From the NCBI GenBank assembly GCA_021014325.1, contig CM037457.1, forward strand, positions 5,562,721 through 5,626,720: a stretch of DNA of 64,000 bases, read 5' to 3'. This DNA is from Plazaster borealis. Taxonomy: Eukaryota > Echinodermata > Asteroidea > Forcipulatida > Labidiasteridae. Shown one piece after another: positions 10,975 to 24,100 of the stretch. Under the pieces are notes generated by a model. It did not search any database, was not told the origin of the DNA, and saw only the letters and a list, made by a program, of their open reading frames with translations. Made by a program: the position numbers and the translations under genes. The stretch's first letter is position 1. Each line of letters starts with the position of its first letter.

Positions 10975-11230
10975 AGATGAGATTCAACTAATGTGAAAAT
11001 TCCTCAAAATGGCTAATGAGCCTGGGTCCCTGTATTCTACACCAAGAACCTCCGAGAGGTTTACAGCTTTGCATCATCAGAAAAATATAACTTCAGGTTT
11101 GGACATAACGTTGACTGTTTTTTCTTCTTCTCACTTTGGTGACTGTTTTTCTTCTTTAAAGAAAATTTGATTGCTCAAGAAGTTTTTAAGAAATCCTGAA
11201 ATCAGGACAAATCCTGAGAAAGCACATACT
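10975..11230 (+). repeat. Dispersed repeat O copy 1
   Basis: Shares 'aatgtgaaaattcct', 'cctgggt', 'acctcc..aggtttacag' and 'actttggtgactg' blocks with 27925-28200 and 34685-34935. Confidence 0.65.
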
Positions 11231-12989
11231 TTTATACTACTAGTAGTGTTCCCCTTTCATGGTAAAGAACACGATTTGTACACAGTGAAAGGTTTTCCTT
11301 GTATAGCGCATAGCAAATCATCATTTGCTACTCAATATTAGCATTCAGTGTACACAAAAACTGTTCAGTTTAAATATTTTGCTATGCAGAAGTGCTGGAT
11401 CAAACCGTTCCCTGATAGAGGTATGGTGTTCTAACTTTGTGTGACTCAACATGCAAAAAACCCCAAACCCAAAACCTGAAAAATTTGGCTCAACATATCA
11501 TAAAAGTCAAAGGTATTCAGGTGAAAAGTCATTTCAGTTTTGCAGGCGAACTTTGTGCTGTGCAGTGCAGTGTTCTCACTATAATGTGTGTGATTCAGTA
11601 TACATTCAACATACACACAAAAACATTGTGAAAAATTGTGAAACATCTAATTGTCAGTTTTGGGGGAACTTTGTGATATGTAATGGAATGTTTTGAATGT
11701 TGCAATCAAAATTAAGCAACAGCTTCATTCTGGACTTTGACAGTATTTCAAACAGAAATAGTTCTCTGTAGGATTAGTACTGGTGAGAACTTTATAACCA
11801 GTGAGTTTTCGGAATGAAACCAATTTGTTTATTTTGTATTAAACAAATATATCTCAAACAATCCTTCCATTTGTCTTTTCAGACAAAGACCATGGTTGGT
11901 AATTATGAACACAAAAACAATGGTTGAGGTTTTTGAAACTAACTTACTTTTCAAGAAATTATCACAGGTACCGATTATCTGGAGAAATGTTTCCATCAGA
12001 CACAATGCTTTTTGTCAATAGTAGTTGAGTTATTTGCATTAAAATTTTATACTTACAGAAAGTTGAGGTCTTTATCATTCCTATTTCAAATGATTGGATA
12101 AATAAAATGAATAAAAGTTACAAGACAAAACAAAAGAAAACCAAACTTGAATCAAAAATACTAAAAATGAATATCTTTTGATATTTATTTGTTTTGAGTA
12201 TAAAAATCAATAATGCAGAATGGATAGTCAATATAAAACATTGGATAATAACAATAGTTTTGGTCGAGTTTGATAGATGCTGTATTTCACAGACGAACCA
12301 CCCACAGCATGAGGGCAGGTATGGCCTTATCTTTTATTTGCAAACAAACACTGACCATCATTTTGAATGGGCGGCCTCGAGTATCAAAAAATGAATAACT
12401 GGGTTGGCACAAATCTGTCCTTTTTTAATAAAACATTTAAAAACCCTTTGTATGAATGAGATGTGTACATTTTCATACATGCCAACATTGAAACCTCAGA
12501 AATAGGACCACCAGTTTTACGAGTCCACAGATATCGACGCAAGAAGTCGTGCGAGTAAAGCTCATTACATGTACACATACAAATGATGTATGTTTTTAAA
12601 ACAATGTACAAAAAACAATGTACAAAAAACAATGTTTCCCGTAAGAAAATCTCTACTGTCGCAAGCAAATGGCACCCTCTTTTGCCAGAACATTTAGATC
12701 ATGTTCATTACAGTCTCTTGTCAGAAATAAAAATGTTCTGATTTTTTGAGGCCTGTAATCTCAAAGATTTAGACAAATCCAATTAAATCTGAACAGTTGG
12801 CAGGTATCATTTTGTTTTGGTTAGCACATTGATAGATAAACCATACCACAAGAAACAAATACCAGACAGATACATAAACCAAACCAATAATAATAATATA
12901 TAGTCTTATACAGCTCATGTATCTACCAATAAGGTACTCAAGGCACTCGAACAAACAGAAAATTGTTAAGACTGGTTTTGAATTTTTTG

Positions 12990-13285
12990 AATTTATGTAG
13001 CACCTTATAAGGGTTTACAAGGTGCTGAAGCGCATTCAGCAGCCACTGCCAGAAACACCGGGGCAAACCCCTTCTCTTAGCGATAAGTATAACTGGATTC
13101 TTTAACGTGCATTACACAACACACCGTTCCACAACGGCTTAACGTCCCATCCAAGGACGAAGCAATAACCTTTTGTGTCTTGCTTAAGGACACAAGTGTC
13201 ACGACCGGGACTTGAACCCACACTCTGCTTATCAGAAACACAAGAGCTTGAGTCCAGTGCTCTTAACAGCTCGGCCATGACACGC
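12990..13285 (-). mobile_element. SINE-1 copy (minus)
   Basis: On the minus strand: box A-like region with 'tgtcatggccgagctgttaa', box B-like 'gggttcaagtcccggtcgtg', then the family body (tgtgtcct..caagacac, gtgttgtgtaatgcacgtta, caccttgtaaaccctt). Confidence 0.8.
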
Positions 13286-13429
13286 CAGTATGGTAACAGT
13301 CCATAGAACAAAGGCACTTTGAGTCAAAAAGTAGATTTACAAATGTCATTAGGAAATACAACATAAGAATTAACAACATGGCACTTTTAAACATAAATGT
13401 TGCTCCCAACATCTGAGAGAACTACAACT

Positions 13430-13615
13430 GCACAAGATACGCCAGTTGAAAGTGTTGATTTACAGACACTCTACATCTCCATGAATACAAAATTAGGAAA
13501 GCAGGTCTTGGGCTTTGGCTTGGTATAGAAGATGAAGCCCAGTGAACCTCCAGGGTGTTACATTTCAGAGGATTTACAGACTCTCTACATCACCATGAAT
13601 TAAGAACTACATGAT
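13430..13615 (+). repeat. Repeat O-like block left of the LINE fragment
   Basis: 'gatgaagcccagtgaacctcc', 'gtgttacatttcagaggatt' and 'tacagactctctacatcacc' recur at 14405-14510 and again at 14545-14615. This makes a diverged tandem interrupted by the LINE and a SINE. Confidence 0.65.
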
Positions 13616-13619
13616 GTAA

Positions 13620-14194
13620 AACGTTTCAGATTTAAAATACCTTGTCTCATCACTACCTGACTCATTCCAAGATTTCAAATGCAGGAAAGCGCAAGCATGG
13701 TCAGCATGTAACAAATTAGATAAGATCTGGAAGTCTGTTCTCGACAGAGCTACCAAAATCAAGTTCTTCAGGGCCTGCGTTGAAAGCATCCTGCTATATG
13801 GAGCCGAGACATGGACAACAACCCAAAAGATGAACGATTGCATCAACGGTTGTTACACTCAATTGCTGCGTAGAGTTCTAAACATCCATTGGCGGGACCA
13901 TATTACAAATAAGGAGGTATATGGCAATCTACCACCACTATCCGAAACCGTAAAGCAGAGACGCCTACAGTTTGCTGGACACTGTTTGCATACAGCTGAT
14001 CAACCCATATCGCACCTGATCTTCTGGAATCCTCCTGGCGGACATCCAAATCGTGGCAGGAGGAAAATGTGCTATCCAGACACCATCACCAAAGACACAA
14101 ATCTCAACCTAAACGAGACCCAACAACTCATGAGGGATAAAGCAACCTGGCACCATTTCATCAAAGCTGCTTCTACTATTCCGTCCAAGGACGA

Positions 14195-14230
<36 letters not shown>
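13620..14230 (+). pseudogene. 5'-truncated LINE: C-terminal end of an endonuclease/reverse-transcriptase ORF plus (ATG)n tail
   Basis: The open frame 13620-14201 encodes the usual C-terminal tail of LINE reverse transcriptases: YLVSSLPDSFQDFKCRKAQA, CVESILLYGAETWTTT, RRLQFAGHCLH and NRGRRKM. The catalytic palm (YxDD) region is absent, so it cannot be active. It ends in stop TGA running into an ATG/GATGAT microsatellite (14199-14230), which I read as the LINE's own 3' tail. Such tails suggest an RTE-like or related clade; the clade is not settled. Confidence 0.85.
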
Positions 14231-14249
14231 TACAAGGTAGTTGGTCCAG

Positions 14250-14405
14250 GTCTCCCATGGTGTAGCGTGTCTAGCGCACCAAATTCAAGTTGTGGTGGCT
14301 GAGTCATCACAATGTGGGTTCGAATCTCGGTCCCTGCACTTGTGTCCTTGAGCAAGACACTCAACTATAATTGCTCCTTATATCCTAACTTATGGATCCT
14401 GCCGA
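14250..14405 (+). mobile_element. SINE-1 short copy
   Basis: Reads 'catggtgtagcgtgtctagc', then 'gtgggttcgaatctcggtcc' (box B-like), then 'tgtgtccttgagcaagacac'. It splits the repeat phrase 'ggtctcccatggtgtag', which is intact at 14525-14545. Confidence 0.75.
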
Positions 14406-15060
14406 GTAACGAAGTAGAAGTGTAGAGGATGAAGCCCACTGAACCAGTGTTACATTTCAGAGGATTTACAGACTCTCTACATCACCATGAATTAAAGAAC
14501 TACAAATGTTAACTTAGTTGGACTGGGTCTCCCATGGTGTAGAGGATGAAACCCACTGAACCTCCTGGGTGTTACATTTCAGAGGATTTACAGACTCTTT
14601 ACCTAACCATGAATGAATAATCAGGGTGGTAGACCTGGGACCCTGGGTCTTCTACTGGTCTAGAGGATGAATCCTCCAGATCCTATTTTGTATGAGGGTT
14701 AACAAATTCTCCACATAGCATCACAAATAAAAAAATTTGAGTCTGGTACATTATGAGCTCCACTGTTTTTCTCCTGTGGTAGCAAAACGTGTACTCTTTC
14801 CAAGGTCATTTTCGAGGCAAAACAAACTCATTCTAACTGGCAAAATCCTGTGACATCCAGGGCTGAAAAGTGAAAAGGCAGTGTCTGGCATATAAACACG
14901 ACCCTTCAAATGATTGCAAGGCTCTTTTTAACATACAGTATGAGAGTTGATAATTTGTATGACTGTTGTATTAGCTGGCAGGTTGCTTCCAAAGAACGGG
15001 TGACTTATTTGATCAAATCCGAGCCATTGACATCAGCAAGCTCCTCCTAGAGCAATCGGC

Positions 15061-15194
15061 TCACTCCCCAGCAATAAAGAATGCTTGCCGCCTCATAACT
15101 TCTGCCTTGCCAAACTTCTTGATGAGTTTCTTAATATCTTGTGGGTTCAAACTGTTCAAGGCGTCGTCATCCTCTATGCACCAAATCTTTTTAC
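15061..15194 (-). CDS. TERF2IP: RAP1 exon 12 (RCT end and stop)
   Basis: Encodes KKIWCIEDDDALNSLNPQDI and KKFGKAEVMRRQAFFIAGE-stop, matching human 'IWSRQDDIDL...LVKKFGAQNVARRIEF'. Acceptor TTTTAG. Confidence 0.94.
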
Positions 15195-18100
15195 CTAAAA
15201 CAAACAGGGGATATAAACCATCAGATACTAAAGCACAAGGACTACATTGGTAATTGTCAAAGAACAGTATCCAAACTTTATGTGACCCAACATATACATG
15301 AAATAACAAACCTGTGAAAGTTTGAGCCCAATCAGTCATTGGAGTCGCAAGAAAACAGTGACAAACCCAATTATACATTTTCACTTTTTTCAAACACCTG
15401 GTTTTGGACTCAAGAGATCAAAACTACTTGTTGTACTCATTTCTCAAAAACTGTAGTATTCCAAGCAAAAATATTTCAAGGGATGTTTTCCACTATGATC
15501 ATCTTTATACCATGTAACTTGTGTGCAAATCTGTGAACATATATATTTTCACTCTTACCAATGTTGTACACACTTTAAGCATTCTTATAAATTCAAGTTT
15601 TATAAAGGTAAAAGGTGCTACCTTGCAAGACCCCACCATCCTCTCCCTAAATCAGACTTTGTCACCTCAAGTCCCACAACCCACCCTCCTACCAACCATC
15701 CCTAACATGACATAAACCTTGAAGCTATTCATAACCAGCTCTTCTTCCCTTCTGTTAAACCACCCGTCCTGACATTCTTTTTGTCTGATTCCATTTTAAA
15801 ACCTGTTTTAATACAGGACTTAAATTCGAAGCCAACTGAACAATCTAGGCAGGCAGTAGTTTACATGTAGCTGTACGAAGAAATGAACTAGCAAGTCAGC
15901 GAGACTTGGACATAGTTTTTGCTAGTCTTGGCCGAGCGGTTTAGTGTATCGGACTCAAGTTCTGGTTGATGAGTCATCAAGGTGTGGGTCGAATCCCAGT
16001 CATGACACTTGTGTCCTTGAGCAAGACACTTAACTTAATTTCTTCTCATCAACCAGGGGTAAATGGGTGCCTGTGACGGCAGAGATGGTTCGTGTGATCT
16101 ATTTAGCTTAGTGCGCTTCATACTTGGCAGCACAGGCTGTATACTCCCAAGGGAGCTGAGATGGTTTAAGGAATGAAATATATGGCCCAGTGACCAAGGG
16201 TAATAATGTTTGAAGCGCAATGATCATTATTTGAAATTGCGCTATATAAGAGTCAATATTATTTATTATTTTGTTAGTCCGTAGGTGTTTTAACTGAAGC
16301 CTTTGTTGAGGGAGGATGCTGCCATTAAATATTCCAATAATTCTGGTAAGGAAACCGAGGGATCCCAATCAGTCACTGAAACCTGTAGGCCTGAAGATAC
16401 TCGTGTAGAGATGATGATGACGAAACTTCAGTTTTAGATGTGGGAGGAAACCCCAAATGGGGGAAACCAATGCAATCAGGTAGGGACTGAAAACCCCAAT
16501 AAATATCAGGGCTTCGGTCTGAGGTGGGATTCGAACCGGGGCCACAAAGTGAAAGGCAGGGAAAGAAACCACTGAGCCAACCTGGGCCCAATTTCATGGC
16601 TCTGCTTACCGCCGAATTCTGCGCTTGGGATCACCATTCCCCGCTTACTGTTCAAGCGCCGAATTTCTGCGCTAGCTGTGTAAGCGAAGAATGCCTAGTA
16701 ACGTGGAGTACGCACGCGCACAAGCAAAAATTCCCCGCTAACCCATGAAATACGCTTGACGTAAGCGCGGAATTCCCTGCTTCCGTAAGCGCCGATTCTT
16801 TGCTTACGGTAAGCAGAGCCATGAAATTGGGCCCTGATGCCCTCCAAAAAACTACTATAGATGCTCACTGACTTATAAAGTTCATACCAGTACCAATTTT
16901 CAGAATTTTTTTTACATATTGGAAGAAATAGCACATTGCTTATTTTGGATGCCACAATCGAAATAAGCCCTTAATGAATGTGAACAAATGCCCTGACAAT
17001 AAATAAACAGTTTGCCATTGATTTCTGTTAAAGGTAGGGTCATAGATTGGTAATTGCTCCAAAAATGAACGACCATAAAACACACTTGGTGAAAAGCACT
17101 GCAGCTGTTGAAAGTTCAAACTATTTTGAGAAAGGATTCCCTTTAAAGTAATATGGTTTGGATAAATTTTCAACCCAAGACAATTGAATCCGAGCTGTGG
17201 GTTGGTGTCCATTCACCAATGCTGCGGCCAGAGATGTGGTTGGTACCTGCTGCCACCTCGCTAAACATGGATGGATTCAACGTTCTTGTGAAAATACAGG
17301 ACGGTTTTGTTGCTGTTTTCTTAGCAAGTAGACACTGTAGTCAGCCTGGACTTTCACATGTGACTATTTTTGTATCTTTCGTTACAATTTTGTTAATAAA
17401 TCAGTATGACAAAAAACCAATGACCCTACCTTTAAACGTGACCGCTGAATTTTAAAAGGTTGCTGTGGATGGTTTTATTTATTACAAACTAGAGGATTTG
17501 AATTCATTTGTAATTGACTCTTCCAAAAAACAATGATGCACTTTTCCTACAATACCTTCTTGCAATTCCTGTGTCTCCATATGCTCCAAGGCTTGTGCTA
17601 CATCTCCACTATGTATGTAGAGATATTGTGCTACTGTCTTTTCTGAAACGGAATATTTCTCCATGGCTCTCTGTGAACAAAGATGTGAGGGGAAAAAAAG
17701 ATACCAGTTTAGTGATGCAAAAATGTATTTGATGGCAATTCAAACAACACAAATGTGAGCCAGAAATAAAAGAAGTGATCCCTCTCATGATCAAAACAGA
17801 AAATCTAGAAATGTAAATCATTAAAAACCATGAGAATAAATGATACAGTATTCTACTAGGAAATATTGAACAATAATATAACAATAATATTCTGTTGCGT
17901 TTCCCAGATGCAGGCATCGCCTTACATGTAGTTTATCACCTAGTACAGAATGTGTATCAATGATGAAGTATTCTGTCCAAAGAGAAAATTTGTTGGTGCA
18001 AGTGCTGCTGAGTTTAGAATGATTATGAGCTCCCAAAAATGCTTGCAAAGCGATGTCTAGAAAATGAAAAGTACAGCACATAGACTAAGTGTCCTTCTGG

Positions 18101-21100
18101 CCACCTGGTCTGTGGCCCTCCAGTGGAGGGCAATAATGAATGACCATGAGGAGTGGCCAGAAGGTGCTCAAAGGGATAATTACTTAATAGGAGTCAATGA
18201 TTCTTCAAAGGCAAAATCCCTTTTGATTTTTCCCCTTATATAGCGCTTTATCTATGGGAGTCTCAAAGCGCCAGCCTGCAGTATGACATCATGTGGTGAA
18301 CACACCTTCCCAGTACACATTTTTATATCCCCGCCTGTGGGAGCTATGCCTAGTTCCCTTGTTGGAAAGAACATCTAAACAACATTGCACAAAGTTCTGT
18401 GCACAGCTAATAATAAAAATACACGGTTCTGATAGCACTTTACCACACCCGAGGGTGTCTTAAAGCACTCATTATTTTGTCTACAAGGTATGTAGAGTGA
18501 GTTTGAAATATATTTATTGACATAGCACCATGTGATGATTTACAAGGTGCTGTGCCACGATCTGCAGCCAACCATACTAAAAAACACCACGACGAACCCT
18601 TCTCTTAACGCTAATTGTAACTGGGTTCTTTTACGTGCATTACACAACACATGGGACTAACGGCTGAACACCCTATCTGAAGGATGAAGCAATAATGGTT
18701 AAGTGTTTTTCTCAAGGACACAAGTGTGAAGGCCGGGACTCGAACCCACACTCTGCTGATTGGAGAAACACCGGAGCTTGGGTCCAGTGTGCTTGACCAC
18801 TCGGACATGTTCGTGCCACCATACACAACCTGGGCCCAATTTCACAGCGCTGCTTATTGATAAGCAAATTTTGGTGCTAGCTCTAGCAGAAAAATTTGCT
18901 TAAGCGTAAGCATATTTCACAGGTTTGCAAGAAAATTAGGCGTTCACCATGGATTTGCATTATTATGTTATTCATTTTCATACAATAAGCACCAGAATGT
19001 TAGCATGCCTTTTCGTGTGCTTACAGTTAGCAGCGCTATGAAATGGAAACTTGTGCAGTAAGCACAAAATCAGCCATTAAGCAGCTTTATGAAATTGGTC
19101 CCTGTGCAGTTGAACAGTTTCAAATGGCTGGTCAACTCATTGAAAAATGTTACCAAGAGTAGGAGGGTTAAAGGCACTGAACACGTTTGGTAATTGTTAA
19201 AGACCAGTGTTCTCACTTGGTGTATCCCAACATATGCATAAAATAACAAGCCTGTGACAATTTGGGCTCAATTGGTCATCGAAGTTGCAAGAAAATGATG
19301 AATGAAAAAACACCCTTGTTGTACAAATTTGTGTGCTTTCAGATAGGAATAAAAACTTCTTGCAAGAAGTTTTTGTTATTTTAGTGAGAAATTACCTCTT
19401 TCTCAAAAACTACGTTACTTCAGAGGGAGTCGTTTCCTACAATGTTTTATACTATCAACAGCTCTCCGTTGCTTGTTACCAAGTAAGTTTTTATGCTAAT
19501 ATTTGTTTTGAGTCATTACCAAACGTGTACGATACCTTTAAAAACCTACCGCATTATCTTAACAGCTTTTAGTTGATGTTTCTATAATCCCTTGGTTTTA
19601 ACATTTCATACATACCTCTATGATTCCTGACAACTTTTGGACGTCTTTGGCAAAATTGATATGGTTATCATTTACATCAAGGGAACTTGGAAAATCTAAG
19701 CAGGAAAAAAAAGAAAAGAAAAAAAAGGGATTTGTTATCATTCTTATTAACCCTTTAGAGACCAAAAGCAGCCACAAGCGGCTTGTACCAAATTGCCCTC
19801 AGGGGCTGCAAATGGCCGCAAGATTTGACCTACTTCCACTCAAACAAAAAGGTCAAAGTAAAGGTCATGACCTGAATTGACATATTCCAATGTCTCCATG
19901 TTAAAATAGTATCTATGTTTCGAAACATGGACTTTTAGTGACCGATCTCAATGATTTTGGATTATACATGAACGTAAATTCAATAAGTGAGACAATTTTG
20001 TTTACCTATTTTGCTTTACAATGAAATCTTTAGGGTGATTATAGAGTTTGTAACAGTGGGTGGCCTCTGGGCACATGTTTGAGAGGTCAAACACTTCGGT
20101 CACCAGCGGTTGTTATTGTTAAAACAATTTGGTAATGAGAAGGTTGAAAAGCAACTGAAATGCATAATTTTTTTATTTTATTTAAAATGAACGATTTGGG
20201 TTGAACAAAGAAAAATTGACTGAAGCAGGATTTGAACCAACGACCTCCAGATTAATGTGCCGGCACTCTACCAACTGAGCTATCTAGCCCTACAATGTAT
20301 GTTGGCAGTCTCCCTATTTTGTCAATATCTTTGTTCGGGGGTGCCAGTCAGAAGCCATTCAACCTGTAACTGCCGTATAGCCAGGAATCACACCCAAGTT
20401 TAAGATACAACCTGGGAAGCAGCAGCAGAGGGAACACCTTAAGGGGAAGCGAATTTTTATTTTAAAATATCAACTAATAAACCAAAAGAGAAACTGACTG
20501 TGTACATTTTAAATAAATATTATTTAACCACTCAGCTTCCCTTGTGGTTTATTACTTGCTATTTTAAAATAAACACAAAACATTCTGGGGACAGAACTCT
20601 TACCGGAATCATTAAGTTCTTCATCATCGCTGTCATCATTGAGTATGAATCGCTTCTTGTGTTTTTGTCTTGGAGACTGATGTATCCTTCCGTCTTCCGA
20701 GGAACTTTCTGTGCCATCCACAACGTCTCGTTTCAAGGTTGTTTTTTTAGATGACTTTTTCCTTGGAGTCCTTGATTGAGGTATGTGAAATATCAAAGAT
20801 ACAGAAACATTTGTAAAACTTTAAGAGACCATGGCTCGATTTCAAAAAGCACTAAGATTCATCTTAAGATGAGTTGTCAGTATTACCATAGTGATTTGTA
20901 TTGTGACATCACACTTTGCCTAGCAGTCAAGATTAATTCACACTTAACATCGATTTTAGCTGTTTTGTGTGAAATCAAGGCCAGGGAGCCGGTTTCACAA
21001 AGAGTTAAGATTGATCTTAACTGCGAATCAGTCTTAATTGCTAAGAAAAATGTGATGTGACAATACAAATCTCTATGGCAATATTAACAACTAAATCTTA

Positions 21101-24100
21101 AGATGAATCTTAATGCTTTGTGAAATTCAAGCCCTGGAGTGCGATCAGACAGGGTACTTGGCCTGCACCACTCCAAAATTACTGTCAACATCCAAGCATG
21201 TTGTTCTTCTTTACTCGTCTGAATGTTGTGATATTGAGCTCATAGTTCCTAGCAATCTTGTAGGTCATGTTTTTTGGAACCGTTCGATTGTTTTAATCCT
21301 ACATAAATGTAAATAGATACAATACAACTAACCTGTGAAAATTTCAGTTCAAGAGGTGGTAGCGTTTTTGATATTTTCACCGAAAATCTGGAGCGGATAT
21401 GTCCACGAGGGAAGAAAAATCCGTAAGTGGAATACACAATCTGAGAAACGTTTCATCTCAGATTGACAATCTTTTGAATCCCTTTCTCTAAAACCACATT
21501 CCTTAGGAGGGAATCGTTTCTCAAAATGTAATACATTATCAACAGCTGCAGTGCTTCCTACCGAGTAAATTTTTTATGGTAATTAATTTTTTGAGTACTT
21601 ACCAAAGGTATACCCTTCCTTTAACAAAAAAACAAACAATTATATAACAAATCATAGGTGCGAGATTCCATCTTGCTGCAAGGAGCTCTTTGCTTCTTTC
21701 CTTGGTAGAAGATACAAGAATTCGGGGGAGACAAAACAAAAACCAGACAACAAGTGGCTTGACAAACATTGCTGATGCTGGATGACTTCTTCAAAAACAC
21801 CATCCTCATCAAGTGAGGATGTAATTGGGATTTCTGTCTACAAGAGCATAGCTCCCTAGGATCTTTGAAAGAAATGTTGGTGTTGTTGTCTCTGATGAGC
21901 CATTTCAAAGGACCTTTTCGTTTTTGTACATTTGTTTAGGTTTCCAGGAGAGACTTGTTGGGAAAATGTTCAAGAAATGATACATTTATACTTTTTGACT
22001 AATTATTCTTTAAATTCAATGCAAGAGACCGACACCGGACAGATTGAAACCTACCCCTGGTGGTCTGAGTGAGTAAACCAGACTAAGATCAAGGAGACCG
22101 AGCCCACGACCGAGGCTAGCTTTGATGGTCCGAGTATGAGACCTAGTCTCAGTGGTCAAAGATTGCGGCAAAGACCTAAGGGTCTTAGACCTTGGCAAAG
22201 ACCCTGGGCCTGAAATGAGACCTAGACTCAGGGTTCTGAGACTGTGACCAATACCTAGGGATCTAAGACTATGACTAAGACCCAGGTGCCGGCCTGAGAT
22301 GAAACCTGCAATGTAGACACAGTGATCTGAGACTGTGACCAAGGCCTAGGGGTCTAAGACCATGATCAAGACACAGGGGCCTGAGATGAGACCTACAATG
22401 TAGACTCAGTGATCTGAGACCGTGACCAAGCCCTAAGAGTCTAAGACCATGATCAAGACACAGGGGCCTGAGATGAGACCTACAATGTAGACTCAGTGAT
22501 CTGAGACCGTGACCAAGCCCTAGGGTCTAAGACCATGATCAAGACACAGGGGCCTGATATGAGACCTACAATGTAGACTCAGTGATCTGAGACCGTGACC
22601 AAGCCCTAAGAGTCTAAGACCATGATCAAGACACAGGGGCCTGAGATGAGACCTACAATGTAGACTCAGTGATCTGAGACCGTGACCAAGCCCTAGGGTC
22701 TAAGACCATGATCAAGACACAGGGGCCTGATATGAGACCTACAATGTAGACACAGTGATCTTAGACCGTGACCAAGCCCTAGGGGTCTAAGACCATGATC
22801 AAGACACAGGGGCCTGAGATGAGACCTACAATGTAGACTCAGTGATCTGAGACCGTGACCAAGCCCTAGGGGTCTAAGACCATGATCAAGACACAGGGGC
22901 CTGAGATGAGACCTACAATGTAGACTCGGGGTTCTGAGACCGTGACCAAGCCCAAGGGGTCTAAGACCATGATCAAGACACAGGGGCCTGAGATGAGACC
23001 TACAATGTAGACACAGTGATCTGAGACCGTGACCAAGCCCTAAGAGTCTAAGACCATGATCAAGACACAGGGGCCTGAGATGAGACCTACAATGTCTCAG
23101 TGATCTGAGACCGTGACCAAGCCCTAGGGGTCTAAGACCACGACCAAGACCCAGGGGTCCGAGATGGATACCTAGATCCAGGAGTTTGAGACTGTGACCA
23201 AGACCTCCGTGATCGAGACCTTAAAGTCTGAGAATGGATACTTGGATCCGAGAGTCTGAGACAGAGACCAAGACCGGGAGCAAGATATTTCAGACCTTGG
23301 TGTCTAGGACCTAGAGAAGGACCAGTGGGTCTTAGACAGACAAAAAAGCCTGGTCATATGAAAAGGCAATCAACACCAGAGGTCTAAGACACAGATCAAG
23401 ATTTGAAGGTCTTTCATTGGAACCCAAAGTACGTGCAGTTAAAAAGACTAAGAACTAGTGTCTGAGACTGAGAACAAGATCCACAGCACTCAGACAATAA
23501 CAGAGTGGGTCTTAGAAAGACACAAAAGCCTGGTCATATGAAAAGGAAAATCAAAACCAGAGGTCTGAGACACAGATCAAGATTTGAAGGTCTTTCATCG
23601 AAATCCAAAGTCTAAGGTACATGCAGTTACCAAGACTAAGACGGGCCAGTGTCTGGGACCGAGAACAAGATTGACAGCACTCAGACAAAGATAGAGACTT
23701 GAAAGTTTGAAACTGTGCTCTAGTCTAAGTTCCTGTGCCGATTTCACAAAGAGTTAAGATCGATCTTAACTGTGTATCAATCTTAATTGCTAAGCAAAGT
23801 GTGATGTCACAATACAAATCACTATAAAAATATTGGCAACTCATCTTAAGATGAATCTTATGTCTTTGTGAAATCGGCCCAAGGTCCAATAACGTTTTAA
23901 AACCTCAACTTTCTGGAGGTTTGAAGACCTCTCTGGTGACATACACCACTGACCTGAAAGGGCTTTTCTTGGGAGCATTCTCTTCATCTTGGCTAGTATC
24001 CCTTCCACCATTCTCAATGTCTTGAGAGTCAAGAATTGTTATAGTCTCCATCTCAGCCTGTTTGGACTGAATTCAAAATGCCATTATTTCACAGATGCAA

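Larger units (their letters stand above)
9843..15060. other. Intergenic region between NAXD 5' end and RAP1 3' end
   Basis: Holds the NAXD promoter side, TTAA-B and TTAA-A elements, repeat O copies, SINE-1 copies and a truncated LINE. The stretch 11230-12980 is AT-rich and I recognise nothing in it beyond a short 'acaatgtacaaaa' triplication at 12598-12635. Confidence 0.6.

Noticed and set aside
17153..17455. 100-codon ORF near RAP1 exon 11
   Set aside because: Contained within TTAA-C copy 1.
20224..20290. tRNA gene on the minus strand
   Set aside because: Boxes A and B are present, but the arms pair poorly, and the same head with the same downstream sequence recurs at 50130 and 59645. It is a SINE.
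21780..21850. Possible extra RAP1 exon encoding an acidic TSSLDEDGVFEE-like stretch
   Set aside because: It would need phase 0, but exon 8 ends with two bases, and exon 8 joins exon 9 (20770) perfectly. No good donor follows.
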